Shown piece by piece: positions 52,629 to 61,006 of a DNA stretch of 64,000 nt. The first letter of the stretch is position 1. Each line of letters begins with the position of its first letter. Source of the stretch: an uncultured Pelagibacteraceae bacterium (GTDB taxonomy: Bacteria > Pseudomonadota > Alphaproteobacteria > Pelagibacterales > Pelagibacteraceae); NCBI GenBank assembly GCA_902541285.1, contig CACBQD010000008.1, positions 1-64,000 of the forward strand, written 5' to 3'. The notes beneath the pieces are model-generated. The model was not told the origin of the DNA. It saw nothing but the letters and a program-made list of their open reading frames with translations, and did not search any database. Made by a program: the position numbers and the translations under genes.

Positions 52629-53420
52629 ATGAGAAAAAATAAAGCCAAAGAAATAATTAAAAATGGCAATGCTGTAATCAATGGTTGGTTACAAATTCCA
52701 AGCACTGTTTCAGCAGAAACAATGGCTCAACAAGGATGGGACTCTTTAACAATTGATATGCAACACGGGCTTGTTGATTACACAAATGCAATGCCAATGA
52801 TGCAAGTTATTTCAGCAACAGAAGTCGTACCTTTGGCAAGAGTTAATTGGAATGAACCTGGTCAAATTATGAAAATTTTAGATGCTGGATGTTACGGAGT
52901 CATTTGCCCAATGGTGAGTAATCGAAAAGAAGCAGAAAGGTTTGTTCAAGCATGTAAATATCCACCAGATGGATATAGAAGTTTCGGTCCTGTAAGAGGA
53001 TTAATATACGGAGGACCTGATTACGCAGATCATGCAAACGATGAAATATTAAAAATGGCTATGATTGAAACTAAAGAAGCTTTAGAAAATCTTGATGAAA
53101 TAATGAGTACCCCAGGCCTTGATGGTATCTACATAGGGCCTGCTGATTTAAGTTTAGCTATAGGAGAAAAGCCTGGTTTTGACAAAAGTGAAGATACCAA
53201 AGCTTATTCAGAAATACTTAGAATATTAGAGCATGCAAAAAAAAACAATATATTTGCTGGAATTCATAACGGAAGTACTGACTATGCAAAAAAAATGATT
53301 GAAAAAGGTTTTCAATTTGTAACAGTTGGAGCAGACTCCAGATTTATAAGTGCGGGTGCAAAAAATACAGTTGAAAATTTAAAAGGCAAAGTGAAATCAG
53401 AATTATCTAAAGCCTATTAA
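52629..53420 (+). CDS. HpcH/HpaI-family class II aldolase
   Basis: A 263-residue metal-dependent aldolase that cleaves 4-hydroxy-2-oxo acids to pyruvate and an aldehyde. Expected residues are present: catalytic His46 (DMQHGLVD), Arg71 (PLARVNW), and the metal ligands Glu147 (MIETKEAL) and Asp173 (GIYIGPADLSLAIG). The length and motifs match HpaI/RhmA-type enzymes. Placed four bases after the ALDH gene, it may replace IolJ by splitting a non-phosphorylated keto-deoxy acid. This is a hypothesis; IolJ belongs to a different (FBA-like) family. Confidence 0.9.
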   Translation: MRKNKAKEIIKNGNAVINGWLQIPSTVSAETMAQQGWDSLTIDMQHGLVDYTNAMPMMQVISATEVVPLARVNWNEPGQIMKILDAGCYGVICPMVSNRKEAERFVQACKYPPDGYRSFGPVRGLIYGGPDYADHANDEILKMAMIETKEALENLDEIMSTPGLDGIYIGPADLSLAIGEKPGFDKSEDTKAYSEILRILEHAKKNNIFAGIHNGSTDYAKKMIEKGFQFVTVGADSRFISAGAKNTVENLKGKVKSELSKAY

Positions 53421-53444
53421 TAAATAAAATATAAACATTTACAT

Positions 53445-54404
53445 ATGAAAAAAATCTTAATAATAGGATCGATACATAATCATGGTATTGATTTACTAAA
53501 AGAAAATAAAAATTTTGAATTTGAAGTTGTAGACAATACAGATACAGAATTTTTGAAAGATAAAATAAAAGACTGTGATGGAATAAGTATTAGAACATCT
53601 AAATTGTCAAAAGAAATTATAGACTCAGCTAAGAATTTAAAGGTGATATCTAGACATGGTGTAGGCTATGACAATATAGATCTTAAAGCAACTAAGCAAA
53701 GCAATATCACATTAGCAATAACAGCTACAGCAAATGCTCAAGCTGTAGCAGAACATGTTTTATTCATGCTATTCAGCATTGCAAAAAGAAATAATATGTA
53801 CAACGAGACTGTAAAAACTGGAAAGTTCAGTGATAGAACTAAGCTTCCTAAAACAATTGAGTTATGGAATAAAAATATCTTAATTGCAGGTTTTGGTAGA
53901 ATTGGAAAATGTTTACTTAAAAAATGTAAGGGTTTAGAAATGAATATTTTTGTTTATGATCCTTTTGTCAGCGAAGAGGAAATTAAAAAAGTTGGTGGTA
54001 CTAAAATTAAGGATTTAAATGAGAGTTTAAATAAAATGGATGCAATTTCAATTCATATGCCTCTAAACGAAAATACAAAACATTTAATCAATTACGAAAT
54101 GATAAAAAAAATGAAAAAAAATTGTATTTTAATTAATGCTGCAAGAGGTGGTATTATTAATGAAGAAGATCTTAATAAGGCATTAAACGAAGATTTAATT
54201 TTTGGTGCAGGGCTTGATGTTTTTGAAAAGGAGCCTCCATCTCTAGATAATCCATTGCTAAAAAATGAGAAAGCATTTTTAAGCCCTCATTCAGCAGTAT
54301 TTACCGAAGAATGTTTGTCTAGAATGGGTATTGAAACAGTCCAAAATATTATTGATTTTTTTGACAATAAATTGGAAAAGTCAAAAATAGTAAAAATTTC
54401 ATGA
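53445..54404 (+). CDS. D-2-hydroxyacid dehydrogenase (phosphoglycerate dehydrogenase-like)
   Basis: A 319-residue NAD-dependent enzyme. It has RHGVGYDNIDL near residue 70, the cofactor loop GFGRIGKCLLKKCKG, catalytic Arg in INAARGGIINEEDL, Glu in DVFEKEPPS and His in LSPHSAVF. There is no C-terminal ACT domain, so it is not the full SerA. It may reduce a 2-keto sugar acid from the same pathway. It begins 24 bases after the aldolase stop, and its own stop overlaps the next gene by four bases (ATGA). Confidence 0.88.
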   Translation: MKKILIIGSIHNHGIDLLKENKNFEFEVVDNTDTEFLKDKIKDCDGISIRTSKLSKEIIDSAKNLKVISRHGVGYDNIDLKATKQSNITLAITATANAQAVAEHVLFMLFSIAKRNNMYNETVKTGKFSDRTKLPKTIELWNKNILIAGFGRIGKCLLKKCKGLEMNIFVYDPFVSEEEIKKVGGTKIKDLNESLNKMDAISIHMPLNENTKHLINYEMIKKMKKNCILINAARGGIINEEDLNKALNEDLIFGAGLDVFEKEPPSLDNPLLKNEKAFLSPHSAVFTEECLSRMGIETVQNIIDFFDNKLEKSKIVKIS

Positions 54405-54901
54405 GTTTAAAATTAAAAAATTTCGGATTGTTAGAGTTTCTTATCATTATATCGGCTGTTTATGTTGTAGGAATGTTGATATGGACAGCGAGTACAAGAC
54501 CTGAAGTTGAAGCTCGTGCAAATTTAGTAAAAGAAAATCATAAAAAAGTTGTCGATTTTATTAATGGAGAAATTAATAATTGCGGAAATAATGATGAAGG
54601 GAAAATAACAGTTTGGGGTGATCCATGTAATGCTGAATGGATAGCTGAAAAGGTTGTTAATCATATAAATGATAATCTTGAGATTGAAAATCCATTTTCA
54701 GATGACAATAAAGTTAAAACAGACCCTGACCCCAGAATAAAAGCAGAAGGAAAAGCTGGTCAGTCAGTAGAAATGGGTGTTATTTTTATAATGTCATCAA
54801 ATTTTCTAGCAGAACCAGGATCAGAATGGATAGTTGGTACTTGTTTTAAATCTCCATGTGTTGCTGCTGGTAATAATGAATTAACTTCTTTATATAGATA
54901 G
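54401..54901 (+). CDS. Type IV pilin-like protein of unknown role
   Basis: A 166-residue protein with a short basic leader (SLKLKNFG), then a hydrophobic helix LLEFLIIISAVYVVGMLIWTA and a polar C-terminal part with four cysteines (near residues 63, 76, 152 and 157). The layout, with a glycine just before a hydrophobic stretch that contains an early glutamate, is like a type IV pilin or pseudopilin, though the glutamate is at +3, not the usual +5. The segment ENHKKVVDFINGEINNC recalls, from memory, small pilins of marine alphaproteobacteria. It overlaps the dehydrogenase gene by four bases, an odd location for a pilin, and its stop abuts that of iolE. Confidence 0.45.
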   Translation: MSLKLKNFGLLEFLIIISAVYVVGMLIWTASTRPEVEARANLVKENHKKVVDFINGEINNCGNNDEGKITVWGDPCNAEWIAEKVVNHINDNLEIENPFSDDNKVKTDPDPRIKAEGKAGQSVEMGVIFIMSSNFLAEPGSEWIVGTCFKSPCVAAGNNELTSLYR

Positions 54902-55804
54902 CTAATAGTTTTCGATTTCTAAATTTGCACTTTTTAAAGTTTCAATCAGATATTTGTATCCAATTTTAGCATATTCAAAAGGATTTGCTTTTGCAGGATC
55001 TTGCTCCGCTTCTACAACTAACCAACCAGAATAATTTTGTTCTTTTAACAAGTCAAAAAAAGGTTTGTAATCAATACAACCATCACCTGGAACAGTGAAG
55101 GCTCCTTCTAAAAAAGCCTGTCTAAAACTATAATCGTGATTTAATGAATTATCTAAAACATTTTTTCTCATATCTTTGCAATGTATATGAATTATTCTTT
55201 CTTTAAATTCTTTATAAATTTTTAAACTATCCCCTTTTGCAAATAACATATGTCCAGTATCTAAAGTTAGTTTGACACTATCATCTGTGTTTTCTAATAA
55301 TCTTCTTGTATCTTCTTCACTTTCAATACAAGTTCCCATATGATGATGGTAAGCAAGAGGCATGTCTTGATCCTCTAGATATTTTCCCATTTCTGAAATT
55401 TTTTTATAATATTTTTTAGCCTCGTCTAAATCCATTCTAGGTCTTTTAGATAAATTTATATTTGGATCGCCTTGAATAGAACCATAAACTTCTGCAAAAA
55501 CCATGCAAGGTGCTTTACAATCTTGAAATAGTTTCAATTGGTTTTGAATTTTTGTTTTTTCCTCTTCAAAAGTATTTTTTCTTAAATTTGCTCCATACCA
55601 ACCAGAACATAATTTTAATTTATATTTGTTTAATATAGGAATTAATTCTTTTGATGTTTTTGGAAATTTTCCCCCAGATTCTATTCCTTTAAATCCTGCT
55701 TCACTAGCTTCGGAAAGACATTGTTCAAGCGGAGTATCACCACCAAGCTCAGGCATGTCATCATTGCTCCAAGCTATTGGGGCTATACCTAATTTTACTG
55801 ACAT
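54902..55804 (-). CDS. iolE: myo-Inosose-2 dehydratase (IolE)
   Basis: A 300-residue TIM-barrel dehydratase converting 2-keto-myo-inositol to the diketone used by IolD. The N-terminus LGIAPIAWSNDDMPELGGDTPLEQCLSE is the clear IolE hallmark. Metal-binding residues appear in AYHHHMGTCIE, TLDTGHM, IIHIHCKDMR and WLVVEAEQDP. It is a lone minus-strand gene inside a plus-strand region: its start is 26 bases from a divergent oxidoreductase and its stop touches the pilin-like gene with no gap. Its promoter must therefore overlap the neighbour's 5' end. Confidence 0.93.
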   Translation of the reverse strand: MSVKLGIAPIAWSNDDMPELGGDTPLEQCLSEASEAGFKGIESGGKFPKTSKELIPILNKYKLKLCSGWYGANLRKNTFEEEKTKIQNQLKLFQDCKAPCMVFAEVYGSIQGDPNINLSKRPRMDLDEAKKYYKKISEMGKYLEDQDMPLAYHHHMGTCIESEEDTRRLLENTDDSVKLTLDTGHMLFAKGDSLKIYKEFKERIIHIHCKDMRKNVLDNSLNHDYSFRQAFLEGAFTVPGDGCIDYKPFFDLLKEQNYSGWLVVEAEQDPAKANPFEYAKIGYKYLIETLKSANLEIENY

Positions 55805-55830
55805 AAATAATAGTTTTGTTATGATATTAG

Positions 55831-56976
55831 ATGCTTCAAAAAATTAAACCTAAAAAATTTAAACTTGGAATTGTTGGAGGAGGACCTGGATCTTGGATCG
55901 GGCATGTTCATAGGATTTCATCTAGATATGATGACAAATACGAAATAGTTGCAGGGGTATTTTCCAGAAGTGTTGAAAAATCTCGGAAATTTGGACAAAG
56001 TATAGGTTTAGATAAATCTAGATGTTATTCAAATTACAAGGAGATGTCAGAAAAAGAAGCGAAAAGAAAAGATGGTATTAACGTTGTAGCAATAATGACT
56101 CCACCATCAAGTCATCAAATTATTGCAGAGAATTTTATAAAAAAAAATATACATGTAATTTCAGACAAACCATTTGCTGGAAATCTTGAGCAGGGGAAAA
56201 AACTATATAAAGCGATAAAAAATAACAAAAAAATTAAATATGCACTGACTCACAACTATTCATCTTATCCAATGGTAAGAGAGGCAAAAAATTTAGTAGA
56301 AAAAGGAAAAATTGGAAAAGTTGAATATATCAATGTTGAATATATTCAGGATTGGACAGATGGTAATAAAATTTCAAAAACAAATTCAAAAAAAGTTTTT
56401 AAATGGAAAGTTGATAAAAAAATTGTCGGTGTGTCAGCAGTTCTTAATGAAATAGGATCACACGCATATCATCTAGCAATTTATATTACAGGCCTTAAAG
56501 GAGAAAAACTGATAGCCGATGTAAGTAAATATTCGAAGGACGTTAATATGGATAATAACGCACAAGTTTTTGTTAATTTTAATAATGGTGCTAAAGGAAT
56601 TGTATGGACATGTGTAACAGCTAAAGGTGGTGTTTATGGATTAAGAATTAGAGTATATGGGTCTAAAGGAAGTTTAGAATGGGTTCAAAATGATCCAAAT
56701 TATCTAAAATTTAATCCAAGCAAAGGAGCAGTAAAGTTTTTAGAAAGAGGTTATACAAAGGCAAATTTTTCAAAAAAATTTTCTAGAGTAAAATTTGGTC
56801 ACCCTGAAGGATATTTAGATGCTTTTGCAAATATATATAAGGAATTTGCTGAATATTTAAAAACAAATACAAAAAAAAGATTTTATTTTCCTAACGAAGA
56901 AGAAGGTTTGGAGACTGCTAAATTCATTGATGCATGTAAGAAATCATCATTAAAAAAACAATGGGTAAAAATTTAA
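55831..56976 (+). CDS. Gfo/Idh/MocA-family oxidoreductase
   Basis: A 381-residue NAD-dependent dehydrogenase. The unusual start LGIVGGGPGSWIGHVHRISSRYDDK, SDKPFAGN (nicotinamide lysine) and ALTHNYSSYPMVREA define a subgroup often encoded with inositol or sugar-transport genes. The catalytic loop LNEIGSHAYHL retains His. It is likely to oxidise a cyclitol or sugar other than myo-inositol, such as scyllo-inositol or a glycoside's 3-keto sugar. It overlaps the iolG-like gene by 16 bases. Confidence 0.88.
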   Translation: MLQKIKPKKFKLGIVGGGPGSWIGHVHRISSRYDDKYEIVAGVFSRSVEKSRKFGQSIGLDKSRCYSNYKEMSEKEAKRKDGINVVAIMTPPSSHQIIAENFIKKNIHVISDKPFAGNLEQGKKLYKAIKNNKKIKYALTHNYSSYPMVREAKNLVEKGKIGKVEYINVEYIQDWTDGNKISKTNSKKVFKWKVDKKIVGVSAVLNEIGSHAYHLAIYITGLKGEKLIADVSKYSKDVNMDNNAQVFVNFNNGAKGIVWTCVTAKGGVYGLRIRVYGSKGSLEWVQNDPNYLKFNPSKGAVKFLERGYTKANFSKKFSRVKFGHPEGYLDAFANIYKEFAEYLKTNTKKRFYFPNEEEGLETAKFIDACKKSSLKKQWVKI

Positions 56977-57974
56977 TTAACGTAGCATTATTCGGTTTGG
57001 GAAGAATAGGACTAATGCATGCAAATAATTTAATAAATAATAAAAATTTTAATCTTAAATATATTTTCGATGTTAATAGAAAACTTGCAAAAAAAGTTTC
57101 AAAAAATCTAAATTGTGAAAATATTGGAAGTCCTCGAATAGCATATAAAGATAAAAAAATTGATTGTATTTTTATCTCTTCCACTACATCAACTCATCTT
57201 AAATTTATATATGAAAGTATAAAAAGTAACAAAACAGTATTTTGTGAAAAACCTTTAGATTTAAATTTAAAAAAAATTCAAAATTACGAAAAAAAAATAA
57301 ATAAATTTGATCATAAAATTCAAATTGGATTTAACAGAAGATATGATCCAGGTCATAGTTCTTTAAAAAATAATTTAATAAAAGGCAAGATAGGAAAGCT
57401 AGAGAAAATTATTATTACTAGCAGAGATCCGGCTGCTCCATCTATAAATTATTTAAAAGCTTCAGGTGGTATTTTTAAAGATATGATGATCCATGATTTC
57501 GATCTAGCAAGATATTATGCGGGTAAAGATGAATTTGTTTCTATATTTGCTACTGGAAGTAATATTTCTAATAAATACTTCAATAAACTTAAAGATTTCG
57601 AGCTTGCTACTGCAATTTTGAAAACAAAAAATGGTGTTCAATGTATTATAAGTAATTCGAGACATTGTAGTTTTGGATATGATCAAAGGGTAGAGCTCTT
57701 TGGAAGTAAAGGAATGATTATTTCTGATAATATTAAAGAAAATGAGATTAGTTTGTATTCTAATAAAAGTACGAATGCACGTTCAAGCTTTAAACATTTT
57801 TTTATAGAAAGATACGATCAGGCATACAAAGAACAGTTAAATGATCTTGCCAAATTATTCAGATCAAATTGGAGACCTAAAAGTGGTTTTATTGATGGAA
57901 AGATTTCAATACAAATTGCTGAGAGTGCTATCCGGTCATTAAAGTCAAAAAAGTTTGAAAAAATAAAATATTAA
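56961..57974 (+). CDS. iolG: Inositol 2-dehydrogenase (IolG-like)
   Basis: A 337-residue Gfo/Idh/MocA enzyme with the features of IolG: ALFGLGRIGLMHANNL, FCEKPLDL with catalytic lysine, QIGFNRRYDPGH, SRDPAAPSINYLKASGGIFKDMMIHDFDLARYY-type active site with Asp and His, and the FGSKGMI loop. It would oxidise myo-inositol to the 2-keto compound, feeding IolE next to it. The first base of its ATG lies 16 bases inside the preceding gene. A minor hairpin lies after its stop, ahead of the second sugar importer. Confidence 0.92.
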   Translation: MGKNLINVALFGLGRIGLMHANNLINNKNFNLKYIFDVNRKLAKKVSKNLNCENIGSPRIAYKDKKIDCIFISSTTSTHLKFIYESIKSNKTVFCEKPLDLNLKKIQNYEKKINKFDHKIQIGFNRRYDPGHSSLKNNLIKGKIGKLEKIIITSRDPAAPSINYLKASGGIFKDMMIHDFDLARYYAGKDEFVSIFATGSNISNKYFNKLKDFELATAILKTKNGVQCIISNSRHCSFGYDQRVELFGSKGMIISDNIKENEISLYSNKSTNARSSFKHFFIERYDQAYKEQLNDLAKLFRSNWRPKSGFIDGKISIQIAESAIRSLKSKKFEKIKY

Positions 57975-58042
57975 AAATCAACTTTAGGTTGAATACAACC
58001 TGCTTCTTTACAATCTGAATAAATTTATGTTAGCTTTGATGT

Positions 58043-58060
58043 TTAAAAGTTAACTTTTAT
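58043..58060. promoter_or_regulatory. AT-rich inverted repeat before the second sugar importer
   Basis: The sequence TTAAAAGTTAACTTTTAT contains a perfect 14 bp palindrome (58045-58058) 20 bases upstream of the binding-protein ATG. One half-site (TTAACTTTTAA) occurs again at 51148-51158 between iolD and the ALDH gene. AT-rich palindromes of this length occur by chance, so this is only a candidate operator. Confidence 0.3.
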
Positions 58061-58078
58061 TTAAGAGAGGAAATTAAA

Positions 58079-59002
58079 ATGAAAACAATAAAGAACTTTA
58101 TATTAGCTGTTGCTGCATGGGCAATGATGTCTGTATCAGCATTAGCAACTGATATAATTGTTGTTTCACATGGACAAGCTAATGACCCTTTTTGGTCGGT
58201 AGCAAAAAATGGAGTTGATGCTGCTTGCAAAGATATGGGAGTATCTTGCAAATACACTGCGCCTGGAACTTTTGACATGGTTGAAATGGCAAAACTAATT
58301 GATAACGCTGTATCACAAAAACCAAAAGGTATTGTAATTACTTTACCTGATGCAGCTGCATTAGGAAAATCTGTTAAAGCAGCAATAGCTGCTGGTATAC
58401 CAGTAGTTTCTATGAACTCTGGTTCGGATGACTATGCATCATTAGGAATTAGTGCACACGTAGGTCAAACTGAATTTGAAGCTGGTGTTGGTGGCGGACA
58501 AAAAATGAAAGCTGCTGGAGGAAAAAAAGCTTTATGCGTTAACCATGAAGTTGGAAACGTAGCGCTTGATAGAAGATGTGCAGGTTTCAAAAAAGGTTTT
58601 GGTGGATCTGTTGATATTCTTGGAACATCAAATGACCCAACTGAAATTCAAAAAGCTGTTGCTGCAAAATTAGGTGGTGGATATGACACTATTCTGACTT
58701 TAGGAGCTGGTTTATCTGGTGAAGCAGCGCTAAAAGCTTTAGAAGCTGCTGGTAAAGTTGGAAATGTTAAATTAGGAACATTTGATATGTCACCTAACAT
58801 GTTAAAAGCTGCTGCTGCAGGTAAAGTAGAGTTTTTAATTGACCAACAACAATATCTACAAGGTTATTTGCCTATAGCTATTTTTGCTCAGTACATGAGA
58901 TGGGGAACAATGCCTGCTGGTGTAGTAATGACTGGACCTGGATTTGTTACTCCTGATAATGCTGCTAAAGTAATTAAATGGGCAGCTCAAGGTTATAGAT
59001 AA
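58079..59002 (+). CDS. Sugar/cyclitol ABC transporter substrate-binding protein (RbsB-like)
   Basis: A 307-residue periplasmic receptor. It has a signal peptide (cleavage after ALA near residue 23) and a mature start TDIIVVSHGQANDPFWSVAKNGVDAACKDMG. Ligand-site segments are ITLPDAAALGKSVKAAIAAGIPVVSMNSG and FDMSPNMLKAAAAGKVEFLIDQQQYLQGYLP. Three cysteine-bearing positions are more than in the other receptor at 44275, and the two are only distant paralogues. With iolG immediately upstream, inositol is the best guess. A GAGAGGA ribosome site precedes it, and a strong terminator-like hairpin follows. Confidence 0.92.
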   Translation: MKTIKNFILAVAAWAMMSVSALATDIIVVSHGQANDPFWSVAKNGVDAACKDMGVSCKYTAPGTFDMVEMAKLIDNAVSQKPKGIVITLPDAAALGKSVKAAIAAGIPVVSMNSGSDDYASLGISAHVGQTEFEAGVGGGQKMKAAGGKKALCVNHEVGNVALDRRCAGFKKGFGGSVDILGTSNDPTEIQKAVAAKLGGGYDTILTLGAGLSGEAALKALEAAGKVGNVKLGTFDMSPNMLKAAAAGKVEFLIDQQQYLQGYLPIAIFAQYMRWGTMPAGVVMTGPGFVTPDNAAKVIKWAAQGYR

Positions 59003-59013
59003 AATCTATATTT

Positions 59014-59048
59014 AAGGCCTGACTAAATTTAATAGTCAGGCCTTTTTT
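59014..59048 (+). terminator. Terminator-like hairpin after the binding-protein gene
   Basis: A 12 bp stem (arms 59014-59025 and 59033-59044, core GGCCTGAC/GTCAGGCC) with a seven-base loop is followed by six T residues, the form of an intrinsic terminator. The permease ATG follows only 11 bases later, so read-through must supply permease and ATPase. Confidence 0.92.
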
Positions 59049-59058
59049 CAAAATTTAA

Positions 59059-60186
59059 ATGTCATTAAAATCAAAAAGTATTTCATCAAAAAGTAGTCTT
59101 AATGAAGACGAACGTCTAAAAAAAATATCACCACTAAGAGTTTTATTGAATAGGCCTGAGCTAGGTGCATTAGGAGGCTCAATACTTGTATTTATATTTT
59201 TTGGAATTGTAGCTGGCGATACTGGTATGTTTAGTGCCTATGGAATGCTTAATTTCCTCGACGTTTCAGCTAATTTAGGAATTATAGCAATAGCAGCAGC
59301 GATGTTAATGATTGGCGGTGAATTTGATTTGTCAATTGGATCAATGATTGGCTTTGCAGGAATTTGTATCGCAATTCCCGCAATTTACTGGGGTTGGCCA
59401 CTATGGATGAGCATAGTTTTTGCTTTCGCTATGGCAGTATTGGTTGGATACTTTAATGGCATAATGGTTGTAAAAACTGGTTTGCCATCTTTTATTGTAA
59501 CACTTGCAATGCTTTTTATTTTAAGAGGTTTGACATTAGCAATAACAAGATTGATTACTGGTAGAACTCAAGTTCCAGGACTAAGAGTATTAATTGAAGA
59601 TGATCCATTAGCATGGTTATTTGCTACAGATACTTTTAAATGGCTTTTTACTTGGTTGGGATCATTAAAATTGATTGAACTAAGAACCGATGGAACTCCT
59701 CTTGCAACTGGAATACCTCCATCAGTTATTTGGTTTATTGCATTAACTTTGTTTGCAACATGGATATTGATGAAAACAAGATACGGTAATTGGATCTTTG
59801 CATCTGGAGGCGATAAGGTTGGAGCAACAAATGTGGGTGTGCCTGTTGGAAGAGTGAAAATAAGTCTATTTATCGGTACGGCAGTCGCTTCTACTATTTT
59901 TGCTTGTATTCAAGTATTAGATGCGGGTTCTGCAGATACTATGAGAGGTACTTTAAAAGAACTAGAAGCTATTGCAGCTGCTGTTGTGGGTGGTTGTCTC
60001 TTAACAGGTGGATATGGATCTGCAATAGGTGCTGCTTTTGGTGCAATTATATTTGGGACTGTATCTATGGGAATATTTTATACAGATGTTGACACTGATT
60101 GGTTTAAAGTTTTCTTAGGAGCAATGATGTTGATAGCTGTAGTGTTTAATAACTATATTAGAAAGAAAGTCACTGAGAGTAAGTAA
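59059..60186 (+). CDS. Sugar/cyclitol ABC transporter permease (RbsC/FrcC-like)
   Basis: A 375-residue membrane protein, with a cytoplasmic N-terminal extension of about 30 residues (Ser/Lys rich) before the first helix. Core motifs are [68 protein letters not shown] and [20 protein letters not shown] polar insertion of about 55 residues follows the LTLAITR helix, longer than in the permease at 45315. Its stop overlaps the ATPase ATG by one base. Confidence 0.9.
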   Translation: MSLKSKSISSKSSLNEDERLKKISPLRVLLNRPELGALGGSILVFIFFGIVAGDTGMFSAYGMLNFLDVSANLGIIAIAAAMLMIGGEFDLSIGSMIGFAGICIAIPAIYWGWPLWMSIVFAFAMAVLVGYFNGIMVVKTGLPSFIVTLAMLFILRGLTLAITRLITGRTQVPGLRVLIEDDPLAWLFATDTFKWLFTWLGSLKLIELRTDGTPLATGIPPSVIWFIALTLFATWILMKTRYGNWIFASGGDKVGATNVGVPVGRVKISLFIGTAVASTIFACIQVLDAGSADTMRGTLKELEAIAAAVVGGCLLTGGYGSAIGAAFGAIIFGTVSMGIFYTDVDTDWFKVFLGAMMLIAVVFNNYIRKKVTESK

Positions 60187-60983
60187 TGTCTGACTATCTC
60201 GTTCAATTTAATAATATTAGTAAGTTTTTTGGGAAAGTTATAGCGCTTAAAGATGTAACTATGAGATTAAAAAAAGGTGAGATCATGTGCTTACTTGGGG
60301 ATAATGGAGCAGGAAAGTCGACTTTAATTAAAACTTTAGCAGGTGTTCATAAACCAGATGAAGGAGAAATTATATTTGAAGATAATAAAATTGTTTTTGA
60401 CTCACCCAAAGATGCTTTAGATATTGGTATAGGAACAGTTTATCAAGATCTAGCATTAGTTCCTTTAATGAGTGTTACTAGAAATTTTTTTATGGGAAGA
60501 GAGCCTCAAAAAGGTATTCCTTTCCTTAAAACTTTTGATGTGGAGAAAGCAAATAAGATAGCAGCAGATAGAATGGGACAGATAGGTATCGATGTTAGAG
60601 ATCCATCTCAGGCAGTTGGAACTATGTCCGGTGGTGAAAGACAATGCCTAGCAATATCACGTGCTATATATTTTGGAGCAAAAGTTTTAGTTTTAGATGA
60701 ACCAACATCTGCTTTAGGAGTTCATCAAGCATCAATGGTATTAAAATATATTGTAAAAGCTGCATCTGAGGGATTGGCTGTAATTTTAATTACTCATAAT
60801 GTACATCATGCTTATCCTGTTGGTAATAGTTTCACTGTGCTTAACCGAGGAAAAAGCATGGGCACGTTCCAAAAAAAAGATATTTCTAGAGAAAAGCTTC
60901 TTAGTATGATGGCTGGTGGTGAAGAATTAGACAAACTTGAAGTCGAACTTCAAGAAATGGATAGAATTCACAACAAAAATTAG
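60186..60983 (+). CDS. Sugar/cyclitol ABC transporter ATPase, single-domain
   Basis: A 265-residue single ABC domain. Walker A is [16 protein letters not shown], the signature [15 protein letters not shown], Walker [13 protein letters not shown] and the switch His is in [11 protein letters not shown]. It is clearly paralogous to the ATPase at 46330, sharing [10 protein letters not shown] and the YQDLAL loop. Together with the permease and the binding protein it makes a complete FrcABC-type importer. It overlaps the permease by one base. Confidence 0.92.
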   Translation: MSDYLVQFNNISKFFGKVIALKDVTMRLKKGEIMCLLGDNGAGKSTLIKTLAGVHKPDEGEIIFEDNKIVFDSPKDALDIGIGTVYQDLALVPLMSVTRNFFMGREPQKGIPFLKTFDVEKANKIAADRMGQIGIDVRDPSQAVGTMSGGERQCLAISRAIYFGAKVLVLDEPTSALGVHQASMVLKYIVKAASEGLAVILITHNVHHAYPVGNSFTVLNRGKSMGTFQKKDISREKLLSMMAGGEELDKLEVELQEMDRIHNKN

Positions 60984-61006
60984 ATATTACGCCATATATC
61001 TTTACC

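Noticed and set aside
57986-58001. Short hairpin after iolG as a terminator
   Set aside because: Six-base stem with no T-run; not enough to call a terminator, and read-through into the importer is plausible.
59904-60092. Cysteine-rich frame inside the permease gene
   Set aside because: The many Cys and Tyr residues come from reading the glycine/alanine-rich permease sequence in another phase; it has no ribosome site.
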